From contig JACDEC010000171.1 in the NCBI GenBank assembly GCA_013816645.1, forward strand, positions 1 to 6,505: a stretch of DNA of 6,505 bases, given 5' to 3'. A program made the position numbers and the translations under genes. The stretch is from Planctomycetota bacterium. GTDB taxonomy: Bacteria > Planctomycetota > UBA11346. The notes below the pieces were generated by a model that was not told where the DNA came from, did not search any database, and saw only the letters and a list, made by a program, of their open reading frames with translations. Positions within the stretch are counted from its first letter, which is position 1. Every line of letters begins with the position of its first letter. Of this stretch, positions 1-6,055 are shown one piece after another.

Positions 1-2018
1 ACCAAGCCCTTGGATGCGAGCGTCGCGCCCTTGGCCACGGCGCCGAGATCGCCGGGCTCGCCGTCGACGCCGAGCTCGGGCCTGATCACGGTCAGGTCCT
101 GGGATACCTTGCGCACCAACGTGGTCCGCCCGGCGGCGTTGTTGAGGTGGTGGAACAGGTGGTTGCCCCACACCGTGGGCGGACGGACGACGATGGCGAC
201 GTCGCGCGGCGAGAATGCCGTCGCGGTGGTGACGACGTTGGGCTGATCCCACGCTTGCCATCCCCCGTTGTCGCTGCCGAGTCGGGCATAGGTCTTGGCC
301 TCGCCCTCACCGGGACCGGCGGCGACCTCCAACGAAAAGCCGATCAGCGATCCGGGACGGATGACGGTCGACCCACCCAGGGGCGCCGCGTTGAGCAGGT
401 AGCCATTGATGCCGCCGAAGGTGCGGACCATCTGCGACCCCGGCGGCAGCGTCACGGTCGAAACTCCGGCGACCGCATCGCCAATCACCGCGCCCGCGAG
501 CGGGCTCCATTGCAGCGCCGGCGTCCCATCCGCCGCCTGCTTCGGGAGCACGAGCGTGGCTGTGCTCGGCACGTGCAGGCGGTCCCATCGGTAGAAGCGG
601 AATGGCTGGGCGGGCAGCCCTTCCTTGTTGGCGAGGCCGACACGCGGGTAGCCGGCCCAGGCGTAGTGGAGCATGCACGGCTCGGCGACCTGCTTGCACT
701 CGATCACCACACGGCCCCCGTCGATGCGCGCGGTCGCGTCGTGCATGACCTGGTCGGCGCCAGCGAGCTCGAAACCGATCAGGCCCCCCTCGACCGCCTT
801 CAGGCCGGAGCCGAGCTCGTCGAAGGACACCACCGCCTGCTTGCCCTTCCACTCGACCTTGGTCGCCACCGGACCGCTGGCGACCACCTTCTTGTCCGCG
901 TACGCGACGCGCAGCGCCTGCAGGAACAGGCGCTCGCCCACCGTCCGCTTGTTGGTCGGGTGGATGTCCCAGGCCTGACCGATGTCGATCGCCGAGGCCA
1001 TGCCGGTGCCCGGGGTCGACCGCCAGACCTCGGTCTGGATCTCGCGCGTCATCACGAAGCCGTGCTCGGCGCCGGAGCGGTGGACGCGGGTCAACGAGGC
1101 CGCGTCCATGTCCAGCTTCTGATCGGCGGGACCGCGGTGCTCCTGGAAGGCGGCGAGCTGCACGAACAGGAAGGGCAGGTCCGGGCGCGCCATCGCCTTG
1201 CGGAAGCTGGCGATGACCATCGGCAACGAGTGCGCGAACAGCGTCGATCCCGCGTTCATCTCGCCCTGGTAGTAGAGCACGCCCTTGAGCGCCAGGCCGG
1301 CGAGGGGCGCGACCACGCCGTTGAACAGCTTGGTCCCATGAGCTTGAGCCGGATCCGCCGCCCAGCTGAGCGCGGGGTGCGCGCGCAGCAGTTCGGCTTC
1401 GCACCAGGCCTCGGCGGGAACGATCGCGGTGAAGGCCATGACGCCGATGGGCACCGTGCCCTTGAAGTGGCGATAGGCGTGCTCCGCGAAGAAGAAGCCC
1501 ACCGCCGAACTCGACCCGTTCGGCGCGCCCCATTGCACGCAGAGCGAGGTCGCTGGTTTCGGCTGGACCAGCTCGGGGCCCATGTGATGCGCCATGCGCA
1601 CGCCGGGCAGCTCGCCGAGGCGCGCCAGGGCCTCCTGACCGCCGGCGGCGGCCTGCACCTGCATCATCATGTTCGACTGTCCGACCGCGATCCACACGTC
1701 GCCGATCAGCAGGTCGTCGATCTTCAGCCGCTCCGTACCGGCAGCGACCTCGAGCGCATGCGGTCCGCCCGCCGGTAGCGCCGGCAACGTCACCCGCCAG
1801 GCCCCGTCGGCCCCGGTCTTGGCGGTCGCCGACCGGCCAGCCAGCGTGACGGTGATGGCGGCGTCGGCATCGGCCGTTCCCCAGATCGGCAGCGGCTGGT
1901 CGCGCTGCAGCACGGCATGCGCGGTGAAAGGTCCACCCACGGCCACCGCCGCGGTCGCGGTGCCGTGGACGGCGATGGCCAGGAAGATGACGAGCAGCGT
2001 GGCGAGGCGGCGAGGCAT
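1..2018 (-). CDS. Secreted sialate O-acetylesterase-family (SASA/SGNH) carbohydrate esterase, 3' end outside window
   Basis: The minus frame is open from the ATG at 2018 to the window edge, giving 672 codons and no stop, so the C-terminus is missing. Residues 1-24 look like a Sec signal peptide: MPRR, then a hydrophobic core, then a small-residue site near ATAA. The start is supported by AAGGGGA at 2024-2030. A beta-rich N-terminal region (about 25-105) precedes GQSNM at 113-117, the block I motif of SASA esterases, with Ser115 the expected nucleophile. YYQGEMNAG lies around 249-257 and DIHPTNK at 351-357 (Asp351/His353 the expected catalytic pair). NKEGLPAQPFR at 464-474 is the typical end of the family's catalytic part. 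These enzymes remove O-acetyl groups from sugars; substrates in the family include sialic acid and acetylated plant polysaccharide, and the sequence does not say which applies here. Two oddities: the usual Trp-Gly-Gly block is replaced by Thr197-Ala-Ile, and at least 195 extra residues follow the catalytic part. Family membership is secure; substrate and activity are not. Confidence 0.9.
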   Translation of the reverse strand, partial: MPRRLATLLVIFLAIAVHGTATAAVAVGGPFTAHAVLQRDQPLPIWGTADADAAITVTLAGRSATAKTGADGAWRVTLPALPAGGPHALEVAAGTERLKIDDLLIGDVWIAVGQSNMMMQVQAAAGGQEALARLGELPGVRMAHHMGPELVQPKPATSLCVQWGAPNGSSSAVGFFFAEHAYRHFKGTVPIGVMAFTAIVPAEAWCEAELLRAHPALSWAADPAQAHGTKLFNGVVAPLAGLALKGVLYYQGEMNAGSTLFAHSLPMVIASFRKAMARPDLPFLFVQLAAFQEHRGPADQKLDMDAASLTRVHRSGAEHGFVMTREIQTEVWRSTPGTGMASAIDIGQAWDIHPTNKRTVGERLFLQALRVAYADKKVVASGPVATKVEWKGKQAVVSFDELGSGLKAVEGGLIGFELAGADQVMHDATARIDGGRVVIECKQVAEPCMLHYAWAGYPRVGLANKEGLPAQPFRFYRWDRLHVPSTATLVLPKQAADGTPALQWSPLAGAVIGDAVAGVSTVTLPPGSQMVRTFGGINGYLLNAAPLGGSTVIRPGSLIGFSLEVAAGPGEGEAKTYARLGSDNGGWQAWDQPNVVTTATAFSPRDVAIVVRPPTVWGNHLFHHLNNAAGRTTLVRKVSQDLTVIRPELGVDGEPGDLGAVAKGATLASKGL

Positions 2019-2023
2019 GCGGG

Positions 2024-2030
2024 TCCCCTT
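2024..2030 (-). promoter_or_regulatory. Ribosome binding site of the esterase gene
   Basis: On the minus strand AAGGGGA lies 5 nt before the ATG at 2018. It selects this start, which is also the one that places a signal peptide at the N-terminus. No convincing -10/-35 pair was seen upstream. Confidence 0.55.
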
Positions 2031-2083
2031 TTGGGCTGAGCAAGAGTCGGCTTGAGCAGAGGATCAGGCTGGACAACTGTGTT

Positions 2084-2238
2084 TCACGTGCAACTGCGTA
2101 GCTGGGCGCCCTCCTGAGTCACCGACTGGCGAATCGAGCCGGCGGACGCGTTTTCCATCCCCGAAAGGTCGATGATCTCCCGTACGCGGGCAAGTGGACG
2201 CCTGAGATCGTCACGGGCGAGGATCAGCAGGCCCTCAC
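2084..2238 (-). pseudogene. Possible remnant of a STAS-domain (anti-sigma antagonist-like) gene, C-terminal part only
   Basis: On the minus strand a frame ending at TGA 2084 reads GLLILARDDLRRPLARVREI and then IDLSGMENA. The core RVREIIDLSGME resembles the last strand and helix of STAS domains, where RVREVLELTGLD-type sequences are common (recalled family pattern, aligned by eye). About 45-50 codons look coding, mostly with G or C in the third position. The longer open frame starts at a GTG (2335), but its first 30 residues are unlike a STAS domain and have no recognisable ribosome binding site. An intact STAS domain is about 100 residues, so the N-terminal half would be lost where the araB leader now lies. 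A chance frame in G+C-rich DNA is the main alternative. Confidence 0.22.
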
Positions 2239-2282
2239 GGGCGGAACAGCCCAGCCCAGTCGCAACCCGCCAGCACCGTCTT

Positions 2283-2323
2283 GGGCGGCTGGTGGTTGCG
2301 GGCGAAGGATCTTGAAGCCGCCC
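2283..2323 (+). promoter_or_regulatory. Inverted repeat in araB leader (hairpin A)
   Basis: GGGCGGCT at 2283-2290 is perfectly complementary to AGCCGCCC at 2316-2323, with a 25-nt loop. There is no T-tract after it, so it is not an intrinsic terminator. It directly abuts a second hairpin (2324-2353). It may be a leader RNA structure or an operator; no known riboswitch is recognised. Confidence 0.35.
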
Positions 2324-2353
2324 CTCTCGGGCCACGATGTCGGGCCCCGGGAG
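2324..2353 (+). promoter_or_regulatory. Hairpin B overlapping the araB Shine-Dalgarno
   Basis: CTCTCGGG at 2324-2331 can pair with CCCGGGAG at 2346-2353 over 8 bp with one G-U pair and a 14-nt loop. The 3' arm covers five of the six bases of the araB Shine-Dalgarno, GGGAGG (2349-2354), so this fold would mask ribosome access. A competing stem, GGGCC (2329-2333) with GGCCC (2343-2347), would leave the Shine-Dalgarno free. Whether the RNA uses either fold is inference. Confidence 0.3.
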
Positions 2354-2354
2354 G
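2349..2354 (+). promoter_or_regulatory. araB ribosome binding site
   Basis: GGGAGG lies 7 nt before the ATG at 2362. It decides the start: the frame is open upstream to 2281, but the extra residues are not ribulokinase-like and only this ATG has a good Shine-Dalgarno. Confidence 0.8.
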
Positions 2355-2361
2355 CGACCCC

Positions 2362-4029
2362 ATGCCCTATACGATCGGCTACGACTTCGGCAGCGAGAGC
2401 GGACGCGCCGTCCTGGTCGACGTCGCTGACGGCCGCGAGGTCGCCTCGGCCGTGCACCCCTACAAGCACGGCGTCATCGACCAGCAGCTGCCCGACGGCA
2501 CCCGGCTCGGTCACGATTGGGCGCTCCAGCATCCCGCCGACTACCTCGAGGTGCTCGAGGTGACCACCAAGGCGATCCTCGCCCAGAGCCGGATCCCGGC
2601 CGACGACATCGTCGGCATCGGCACCGACTTCACCGCCTGCACCGTGCTGCCGGTCAAGGCCGACGGCACGCCGCTGTGCCTGACCGACAAGTGGAAGGGC
2701 ACCCCGCACGCCTGGATCAAGCTGTGGAAGCACCACGCCGCCCAGGCCTGGGCCGACCGCCTCAACGAACTGGCCGAACGCCGCAAGGAACCGTGGCTGT
2801 CGACCTACGGCGGCAAGATCTCGAGCGAATGGCTCTTCCCCAAGGTCGCCCAGGTCGCCGAGGAGGCTCCCGACGTCTACGACGCCGCCGACAAGTTCAT
2901 CGAAGCCGCCGACTGGATCGTCTGGCAGCTCACCGGGGTCGAGACCCGCAATGCCTGCACCGCGGGCTACAAGGCGATCTGGGACGCCGACAGCGGCTAC
3001 CCCACCCGCGACTTCTGCGCGGCCTACCACCCCAAGCTCGCCAACCTGATCGACAAGCTCGGTCCGCCCCGCCCGCTCGGCGAGAAGGCCGGTGAACTGA
3101 CCCCGGCGATGGCGGCCAAGCTGGGTCTCAAGGCCGGCACCGCGGTCGCCATCGGCAACGTCGACGCCCACGTCAGCGTCCCCGCCTGCGGCACCACCGA
3201 CAACGGCGTGTTCGTCGCGATCATGGGCACCAGCTGCTGCGACATCATCTGCGGACCCGAGAAGAAGGTCGTCCCCGGCATGTGCGGCGTGGTCAAGGAC
3301 GGCGTGGTGCCCGGAAGCTACGGCTACGAGGCCGGCCAATCCGGGTTCGGCGACCACTTCGCCTGGCTGTCGCGCTTCCTCGGCAAGGCCGATCCCGGCC
3401 ACGCCGCGCTCGAGGCCGGTGCCGAGCAGCTCGGCCCCGGCGGCTCGGGCCTGCTCGCGGTCGACTGGTGGAACGGCAACCGTTCTGTTCTGGTCGACGC
3501 CGACCTGACCGGCGTGCTGGTCGGCATGAACCTGCAGACCACCCCGATCGAAGTCTACCGCGCGCTGATCGAATCGCTGGCCTTCGGCCTGCGCATGATC
3601 ATCGACACCTTCAGCCAGAACGGCGTGAAGATCGAACGCATCATCGCCTGCGGCGGCATGCCCGAGAAGAACCGCCTGTTCATGCAGGTCATCGCCGACG
3701 TCACCGGCCGCACCATCCAGATCGCGCGCTCGGCCCAGGCTCCGGCGGTCGGTTCGGCGATCTTCGGCGCGGTCGCCGCGTCCAAGCGCAAGGGCGGCTA
3801 CGACACGGTCAGCGAGGCCGCCAAGGCGATGGGCGGAATCAAGGAGTTGAGCTTTACGCCCAATCCGTCGAACCGCTCGGTCTACAACCAGCTCTACACC
3901 GAGTACCGCACCCTCCACGACTTCTTCGGCCGCACCGTTCCCGTGATGAAGCGCCTCAAGCACATCCGCGCCAAGGCCGCAGCGGGCGGCGTGAGCACCG
4001 AGACCATCGAGCGTCGCGCGCACAAGTGA
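2362..4029 (+). CDS. araB: L-ribulokinase AraB (FGGY carbohydrate kinase)
   Basis: This is a complete 555-residue protein, close to the roughly 560 usual for AraB. It phosphorylates L-ribulose with ATP to L-ribulose 5-phosphate, the second step of bacterial L-arabinose catabolism, in the cytoplasm. The N-terminal FGGY half opens with IGYDFGSESGR (5-15). It continues with GIGTDFTACT (85-94), KWKGTPHAWIKLWKHHA (110-126), GGKISSEWLFPK (150-161), FIEAADWIVWQLTG (179-192) and CTAGYKAIW (199-207); the stretch from 110 on separates AraB from xylulokinase and glycerol kinase. NVDAH (266-270) carries the likely catalytic base Asp268. The C-terminal ATP-binding half includes IMGTSCCD (287-294), GYEAGQSGFGDHFAW (321-335) and CGGMPEKNRLFMQVIADVTG (430-449). 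All expected motifs are intact. No araA, araD or transporter is in view, and the upstream neighbour is a divergent esterase gene, so araB may be transcribed alone. Substrate assignment rests on overall AraB similarity and is strong. Confidence 0.95.
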   Translation: MPYTIGYDFGSESGRAVLVDVADGREVASAVHPYKHGVIDQQLPDGTRLGHDWALQHPADYLEVLEVTTKAILAQSRIPADDIVGIGTDFTACTVLPVKADGTPLCLTDKWKGTPHAWIKLWKHHAAQAWADRLNELAERRKEPWLSTYGGKISSEWLFPKVAQVAEEAPDVYDAADKFIEAADWIVWQLTGVETRNACTAGYKAIWDADSGYPTRDFCAAYHPKLANLIDKLGPPRPLGEKAGELTPAMAAKLGLKAGTAVAIGNVDAHVSVPACGTTDNGVFVAIMGTSCCDIICGPEKKVVPGMCGVVKDGVVPGSYGYEAGQSGFGDHFAWLSRFLGKADPGHAALEAGAEQLGPGGSGLLAVDWWNGNRSVLVDADLTGVLVGMNLQTTPIEVYRALIESLAFGLRMIIDTFSQNGVKIERIIACGGMPEKNRLFMQVIADVTGRTIQIARSAQAPAVGSAIFGAVAASKRKGGYDTVSEAAKAMGGIKELSFTPNPSNRSVYNQLYTEYRTLHDFFGRTVPVMKRLKHIRAKAAAGGVSTETIERRAHK

Positions 4030-4092
4030 CGGGGCCTGCCAGCGCAGTGCACAAGCTCGCGGTCATCGCCGTAGCGGTGGCGGCAGCCCGGA

Positions 4093-4098
4093 TATAAT
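4093..4098 (+). promoter_or_regulatory. Candidate -10 box (TATAAT)
   Basis: A perfect TATAAT consensus stands out in very G+C-rich sequence just after araB. Transcription would start near 4104-4105. No good -35 hexamer lies 16-18 nt upstream (around 4069-4076) and there is no extended -10 TG, so a promoter here would be weak or activator-dependent. Confidence 0.4.
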
Positions 4099-4103
4099 CA
4101 CAG

Positions 4104-4272
4104 ACGTCGGCGCACCCCGGTACCCAGCATGCGCCCCGATCGGCTTCACGGCCCCTCGCGGCGACGGCCCGTCCCCAGCGGACGTAATCTCCGGTGCCCA
4201 ACGTCCGACCTCCGCCCAACACGCGGTGCTGCGAGCCGCTCCTCACGGAGCGGCTCGCTTGTTTTGTTCTTT
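4104..4272 (+). ncRNA. Candidate small RNA with twin-loop hairpins
   Basis: The stretch from just after a TATAAT box to an intrinsic terminator is about 165 nt. It contains two hairpins with 15-nt loops that share a motif. Hairpin 1 has GGCGCA (4109-4114) paired with TGCGCC (4130-4135). Hairpin 2 has CGGACGT (4179-4185) paired with ACGTCCG (4201-4207). Both loops contain CCGGTRCCCA, at 4117-4126 and 4191-4200. A third small stem, CCGC/GCGG (4212-4215 with 4223-4226), comes before the terminator. A CCTCCGCC segment (4209-4216) could pair with Shine-Dalgarno sequences. I do not recognise it as 6S RNA, SRP RNA, tmRNA, RNase P RNA or a known riboswitch. The alternative is a structured araB 3' UTR that uses the same terminator. 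Confidence 0.35.
4231..4272 (+). terminator. Intrinsic (Rho-independent) terminator, plus strand
   Basis: GCGAGCCGCTCC (4231-4242) and GGAGCGGCTCGC (4247-4258) form a perfect 12-bp stem with a TCAC loop. It is followed by TTGTTTTGTTCTTT (4259-4272), a near-continuous T-tract. It would end transcription from araB and/or the candidate small RNA. The minus-strand side lacks a T-tract, so it is not an obvious terminator for the decarboxylase gene. Confidence 0.9.
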
Positions 4273-4282
4273 ACAGACGCTC

Positions 4283-4324
4283 GCTGTCGGCTGCGCCTCC
4301 GGGCGGGCTGTCGGCTGCGCCTCC
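4283..4324. repeat. Two-copy 18-bp direct repeat, 24-bp period
   Basis: GCTGTCGGCTGCGCCTCC occurs exactly at 4283-4300 and again at 4307-4324, separated by GGGCGG. It lies 15 bp beyond the decarboxylase stop codon and 10 bp after the terminator T-tract. It may be a local tandem duplication or part of a dispersed intergenic repeat; with two copies in one window this cannot be told. Confidence 0.8.
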
Positions 4325-4339
4325 TGACTCGCGGGGAGT

Positions 4340-5998
4340 TCAGCGCGGTTTGCAGTTCGCGCCCATCTGCTCGCCCAGGCGCTTGAGCGCGGGGCAAGGA
4401 TCGAGCGGATCGAGATTGACCACGATCAGGCTGAACTGGCCGCGATTGCCCAGCGCGCGATCCCAGGCGGCTGCGAACTCGCCCTCGCTGCCGACCACGC
4501 AGCCGGTGCCGACGCCGAGCAAATCGGCCATCTTCTCGTAATGCCAGGGATGGATGTCGTTGTATGGACCATCGTTGATAAAGCGCTCGGTCGTGTAGCC
4601 GCGGTTGTCGAGCAGGATCACGATCGGGTCGAGCTTCTGCGCGGCGATGGTCGACAACTCCATGCCGGTCATCTGGAAGGCGCCGTCGCCAACCAGCACC
4701 ACCGGCCGCAGCGCGGGGTTGGCCAGGGCGGCGCCGACCGAGGCCGGGACGCCGAAGCCCATCGAGGTGTAGTAGGCCGGGGCGATGAACTCGGTGCGGC
4801 GATGGATGGTCAGATCGATGGCGCCGAACAGGCACAATCCGACGTCGCAGACCACCGCCATGTCCTCTTCCAGGCGCTGGTCGAGCAGTTCGAACAGGCG
4901 CGTGGCGCGGATCTTTTGCGCCGGCGCCAACGGTGCGGGCTTGGCGCGCGGGCGAGCCTTGGGCTTGGGCCGTCGCTTCAGGGGAGCGTCGAGCAGGGCA
5001 CCGACGAAGTCGCCGAGCCGGATGCCGTCGTAGCGGTGGCGGCTGATGCGCACCTTCTCGGACGTCGCCTCGATCGCCCGCGCCGGATCGAGTCGGGCGG
5101 TGAACACGCCGAGGTTCACGTCGCTGAGCACGGTGCCGAGCATGAGCAGGCAATCCGCGTCCTCGACCGCGCGTTGGACCTCGGCGCGGCCCATCGCGCC
5201 TTCGTAGACGCCGAGGTAGCTGGGATGCAGCTCGCCGATCACCGATTTGCCGAGGATGGTGGCGGCGACCGGGTAGCCGGTGCGCTCGACCAGCGCGACC
5301 AGTTCGTCGGACAAGCCGAAGCGGTGCATCTCGACGTCGGCGAGGATCACCGGCCGCTTGGCGGCATTCAGCCGCGCCACCGCCTCGGTCACCGCTTCGG
5401 ACAGGATCGCGGGATCGCTGACCTCGGCCGGCACCTGGCGACGGTAGTCGCCGCGCGGCACCGCGTCGACCAGGTCGCGCGGCAGCTCGAAGTACACTGG
5501 CCGCTTCAGCCGCCAACAGGTGGCCAGGGTCTCATCGATCAGCGAGAACGCGGTCTCGGGATCCTCAAGCGCGACCGCCGCGGCGGTGATCTTCTCGAAG
5601 ATCTCGCGCTGCGACGAGAAGGTGCGGACCTTGTGATGGAGCAGCGGATCGTTGACCCGCTCGTCCATGCCCGGCGCGCCGCTGATCACCACCACCGGGC
5701 TCTTCTCGGCGTAGGCGCCGGCAACCGCGTTGACGATGCTCAATCCGCCGACGCAGTAGGTCACGCACACCGCGCCCATGCCCTTGACCCGCGCGTAAGC
5801 GTCGGCGGCGAAGCCCGCACCGTCCTCCTTCGACGTACCGACCAGCTTCAGCGGGCTGGCGGACAGCCGATCGTAGAAGGTCAGGATGTAGTCGCCGGGG
5901 ATGCCGAAGACGTGGCGCACGCCGTAGTCGTGCAGGCGCTTGATCAGGTACTGGGCGATGGTCGGACGTTTCGGAACGGTATTCCGTGCGCGGGCCAT
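4340..5998 (-). CDS. Thiamine-diphosphate-dependent 2-keto-acid decarboxylase (pyruvate/indolepyruvate decarboxylase family)
   Basis: A complete 552-residue protein of normal family length. It should decarboxylate a 2-keto acid to the aldehyde without oxidation (pyruvate to acetaldehyde, or indole-3-pyruvate to indole-3-acetaldehyde), in the cytoplasm with TPP and Mg2+. Key residues of the Zymomonas-type enzyme are present: Asp36 in GIPGDY, Glu58 in KEDGAGFAADAYAR, the paired His121-His122, and Glu471 in GYTTERFINDGPYND. The GDG...N cofactor motif starts at Gly437 (GDGAFQMTG) with Asn465 about 25 residues on. The order is the TPP-PYR domain (about 10-185), the central domain (about 200-335), a Lys/Arg/Pro-rich linker (about 340-360), then the TPP-PP domain. 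HH plus NDGPYND separates it from acetolactate synthases. The start at 5998 is chosen for the GGAGG 5 nt upstream; a GTG at 6037 in frame is less likely. The gene follows the Sua5 gene after 57 nt on the same strand. I cannot choose between pyruvate and aromatic keto acids. Confidence 0.9.
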   Translation of the reverse strand: MARARNTVPKRPTIAQYLIKRLHDYGVRHVFGIPGDYILTFYDRLSASPLKLVGTSKEDGAGFAADAYARVKGMGAVCVTYCVGGLSIVNAVAGAYAEKSPVVVISGAPGMDERVNDPLLHHKVRTFSSQREIFEKITAAAVALEDPETAFSLIDETLATCWRLKRPVYFELPRDLVDAVPRGDYRRQVPAEVSDPAILSEAVTEAVARLNAAKRPVILADVEMHRFGLSDELVALVERTGYPVAATILGKSVIGELHPSYLGVYEGAMGRAEVQRAVEDADCLLMLGTVLSDVNLGVFTARLDPARAIEATSEKVRISRHRYDGIRLGDFVGALLDAPLKRRPKPKARPRAKPAPLAPAQKIRATRLFELLDQRLEEDMAVVCDVGLCLFGAIDLTIHRRTEFIAPAYYTSMGFGVPASVGAALANPALRPVVLVGDGAFQMTGMELSTIAAQKLDPIVILLDNRGYTTERFINDGPYNDIHPWHYEKMADLLGVGTGCVVGSEGEFAAAWDRALGNRGQFSLIVVNLDPLDPCPALKRLGEQMGANCKPR

Positions 5999-6003
5999 GG
6001 TCG

Positions 6004-6008
6004 CCTCC
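6004..6008 (-). promoter_or_regulatory. Ribosome binding site of the decarboxylase gene
   Basis: On the minus strand GGAGG lies 5 nt before the ATG at 5998. The local context, GGAGGCGACC before the ATG, is nearly the same as in front of araB. It supports the inner start over the in-frame GTG at 6037. Confidence 0.75.
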
Positions 6009-6055
6009 GCCGACGATGCTAACGGATAGCGACGCACATGGATGGGCTTATCCGC

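Larger units (their letters stand above)
2019..2361. other. Divergent intergenic region between esterase gene and araB
   Basis: This 343-bp region separates two divergent genes, so it should hold both promoters and any shared operator. I see no good sigma-70 promoter in either direction. It contains the palindrome CACGTG (2085-2090) between two copies of CAACTG (2074-2079 and 2091-2096). An imperfect direct repeat lies in the esterase leader (GGCTGAGCAAGAG at 2034-2046, GGCTTGAGCAGAG at 2049-2061). Two hairpins sit next to the araB start, and a STAS-like reading frame runs on the minus strand. Any of the repeats could be a regulator site, but none matches an operator I can name. Confidence 0.5.
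4030..4339. other. Convergent intergenic region between araB and the decarboxylase gene
   Basis: This 310-bp stretch has no credible protein gene. From left to right it holds a TATAAT box (4093-4098), a C-rich part with at least three small hairpins (about 4104-4226), a strong plus-strand terminator (4231-4272) and two copies of an 18-bp direct repeat (4283-4324). The plus strand is unusually rich in CCC/CCCC runs between 4114 and 4217. No T-tract serves the minus-strand decarboxylase gene here; the 12-bp stem could still slow transcription from that side. Confidence 0.7.

Noticed and set aside
147..1778. Long plus-strand open frame (543 codons) opposite the esterase
   Set aside because: It is an antisense shadow of G+C-rich coding DNA with low-complexity His/Arg/Leu-rich composition and no recognisable domain or ribosome binding site.
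307..2076. Long minus-strand open frame (589 codons) over the esterase gene
   Set aside because: It is a shadow in another frame of the same strand: Arg/Gly/Ala-rich with no family motif, whereas the true frame from 2018 contains GQSNM and a signal peptide.
2179..2190. CCCG-TACG-CGGG mini-hairpin in the intergenic region
   Set aside because: The stem is only 4 bp with a 4-nt loop and no T-tract, which is not above background in G+C-rich DNA.
2224..4023. Minus-strand open frame (599 codons) opposite araB
   Set aside because: It is an antisense shadow rich in Gly/Ala/Asp/Val; the plus strand is a clear ribulokinase with intact motifs over the whole length.
4136..4143. CCGATCGG palindrome as a regulator site
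   Set aside because: An 8-bp palindrome is expected by chance in this base composition and has no second copy.
4283..4324. Short CRISPR-like array
   Set aside because: There are only two copies and a 6-bp spacer, far too short for CRISPR spacers, and no cas gene is nearby.
4541..6022. Plus-strand open frame (493 codons) opposite the decarboxylase
   Set aside because: It is an antisense shadow with His/Asp/Arg-rich composition and no family motif; the minus strand carries a full set of TPP-enzyme residues.
5999..6037. Upstream GTG start adding 13 residues to the decarboxylase
   Set aside because: The inner ATG at 5998 has GGAGG at ideal distance, and the added residues are not part of the family's N-terminus.
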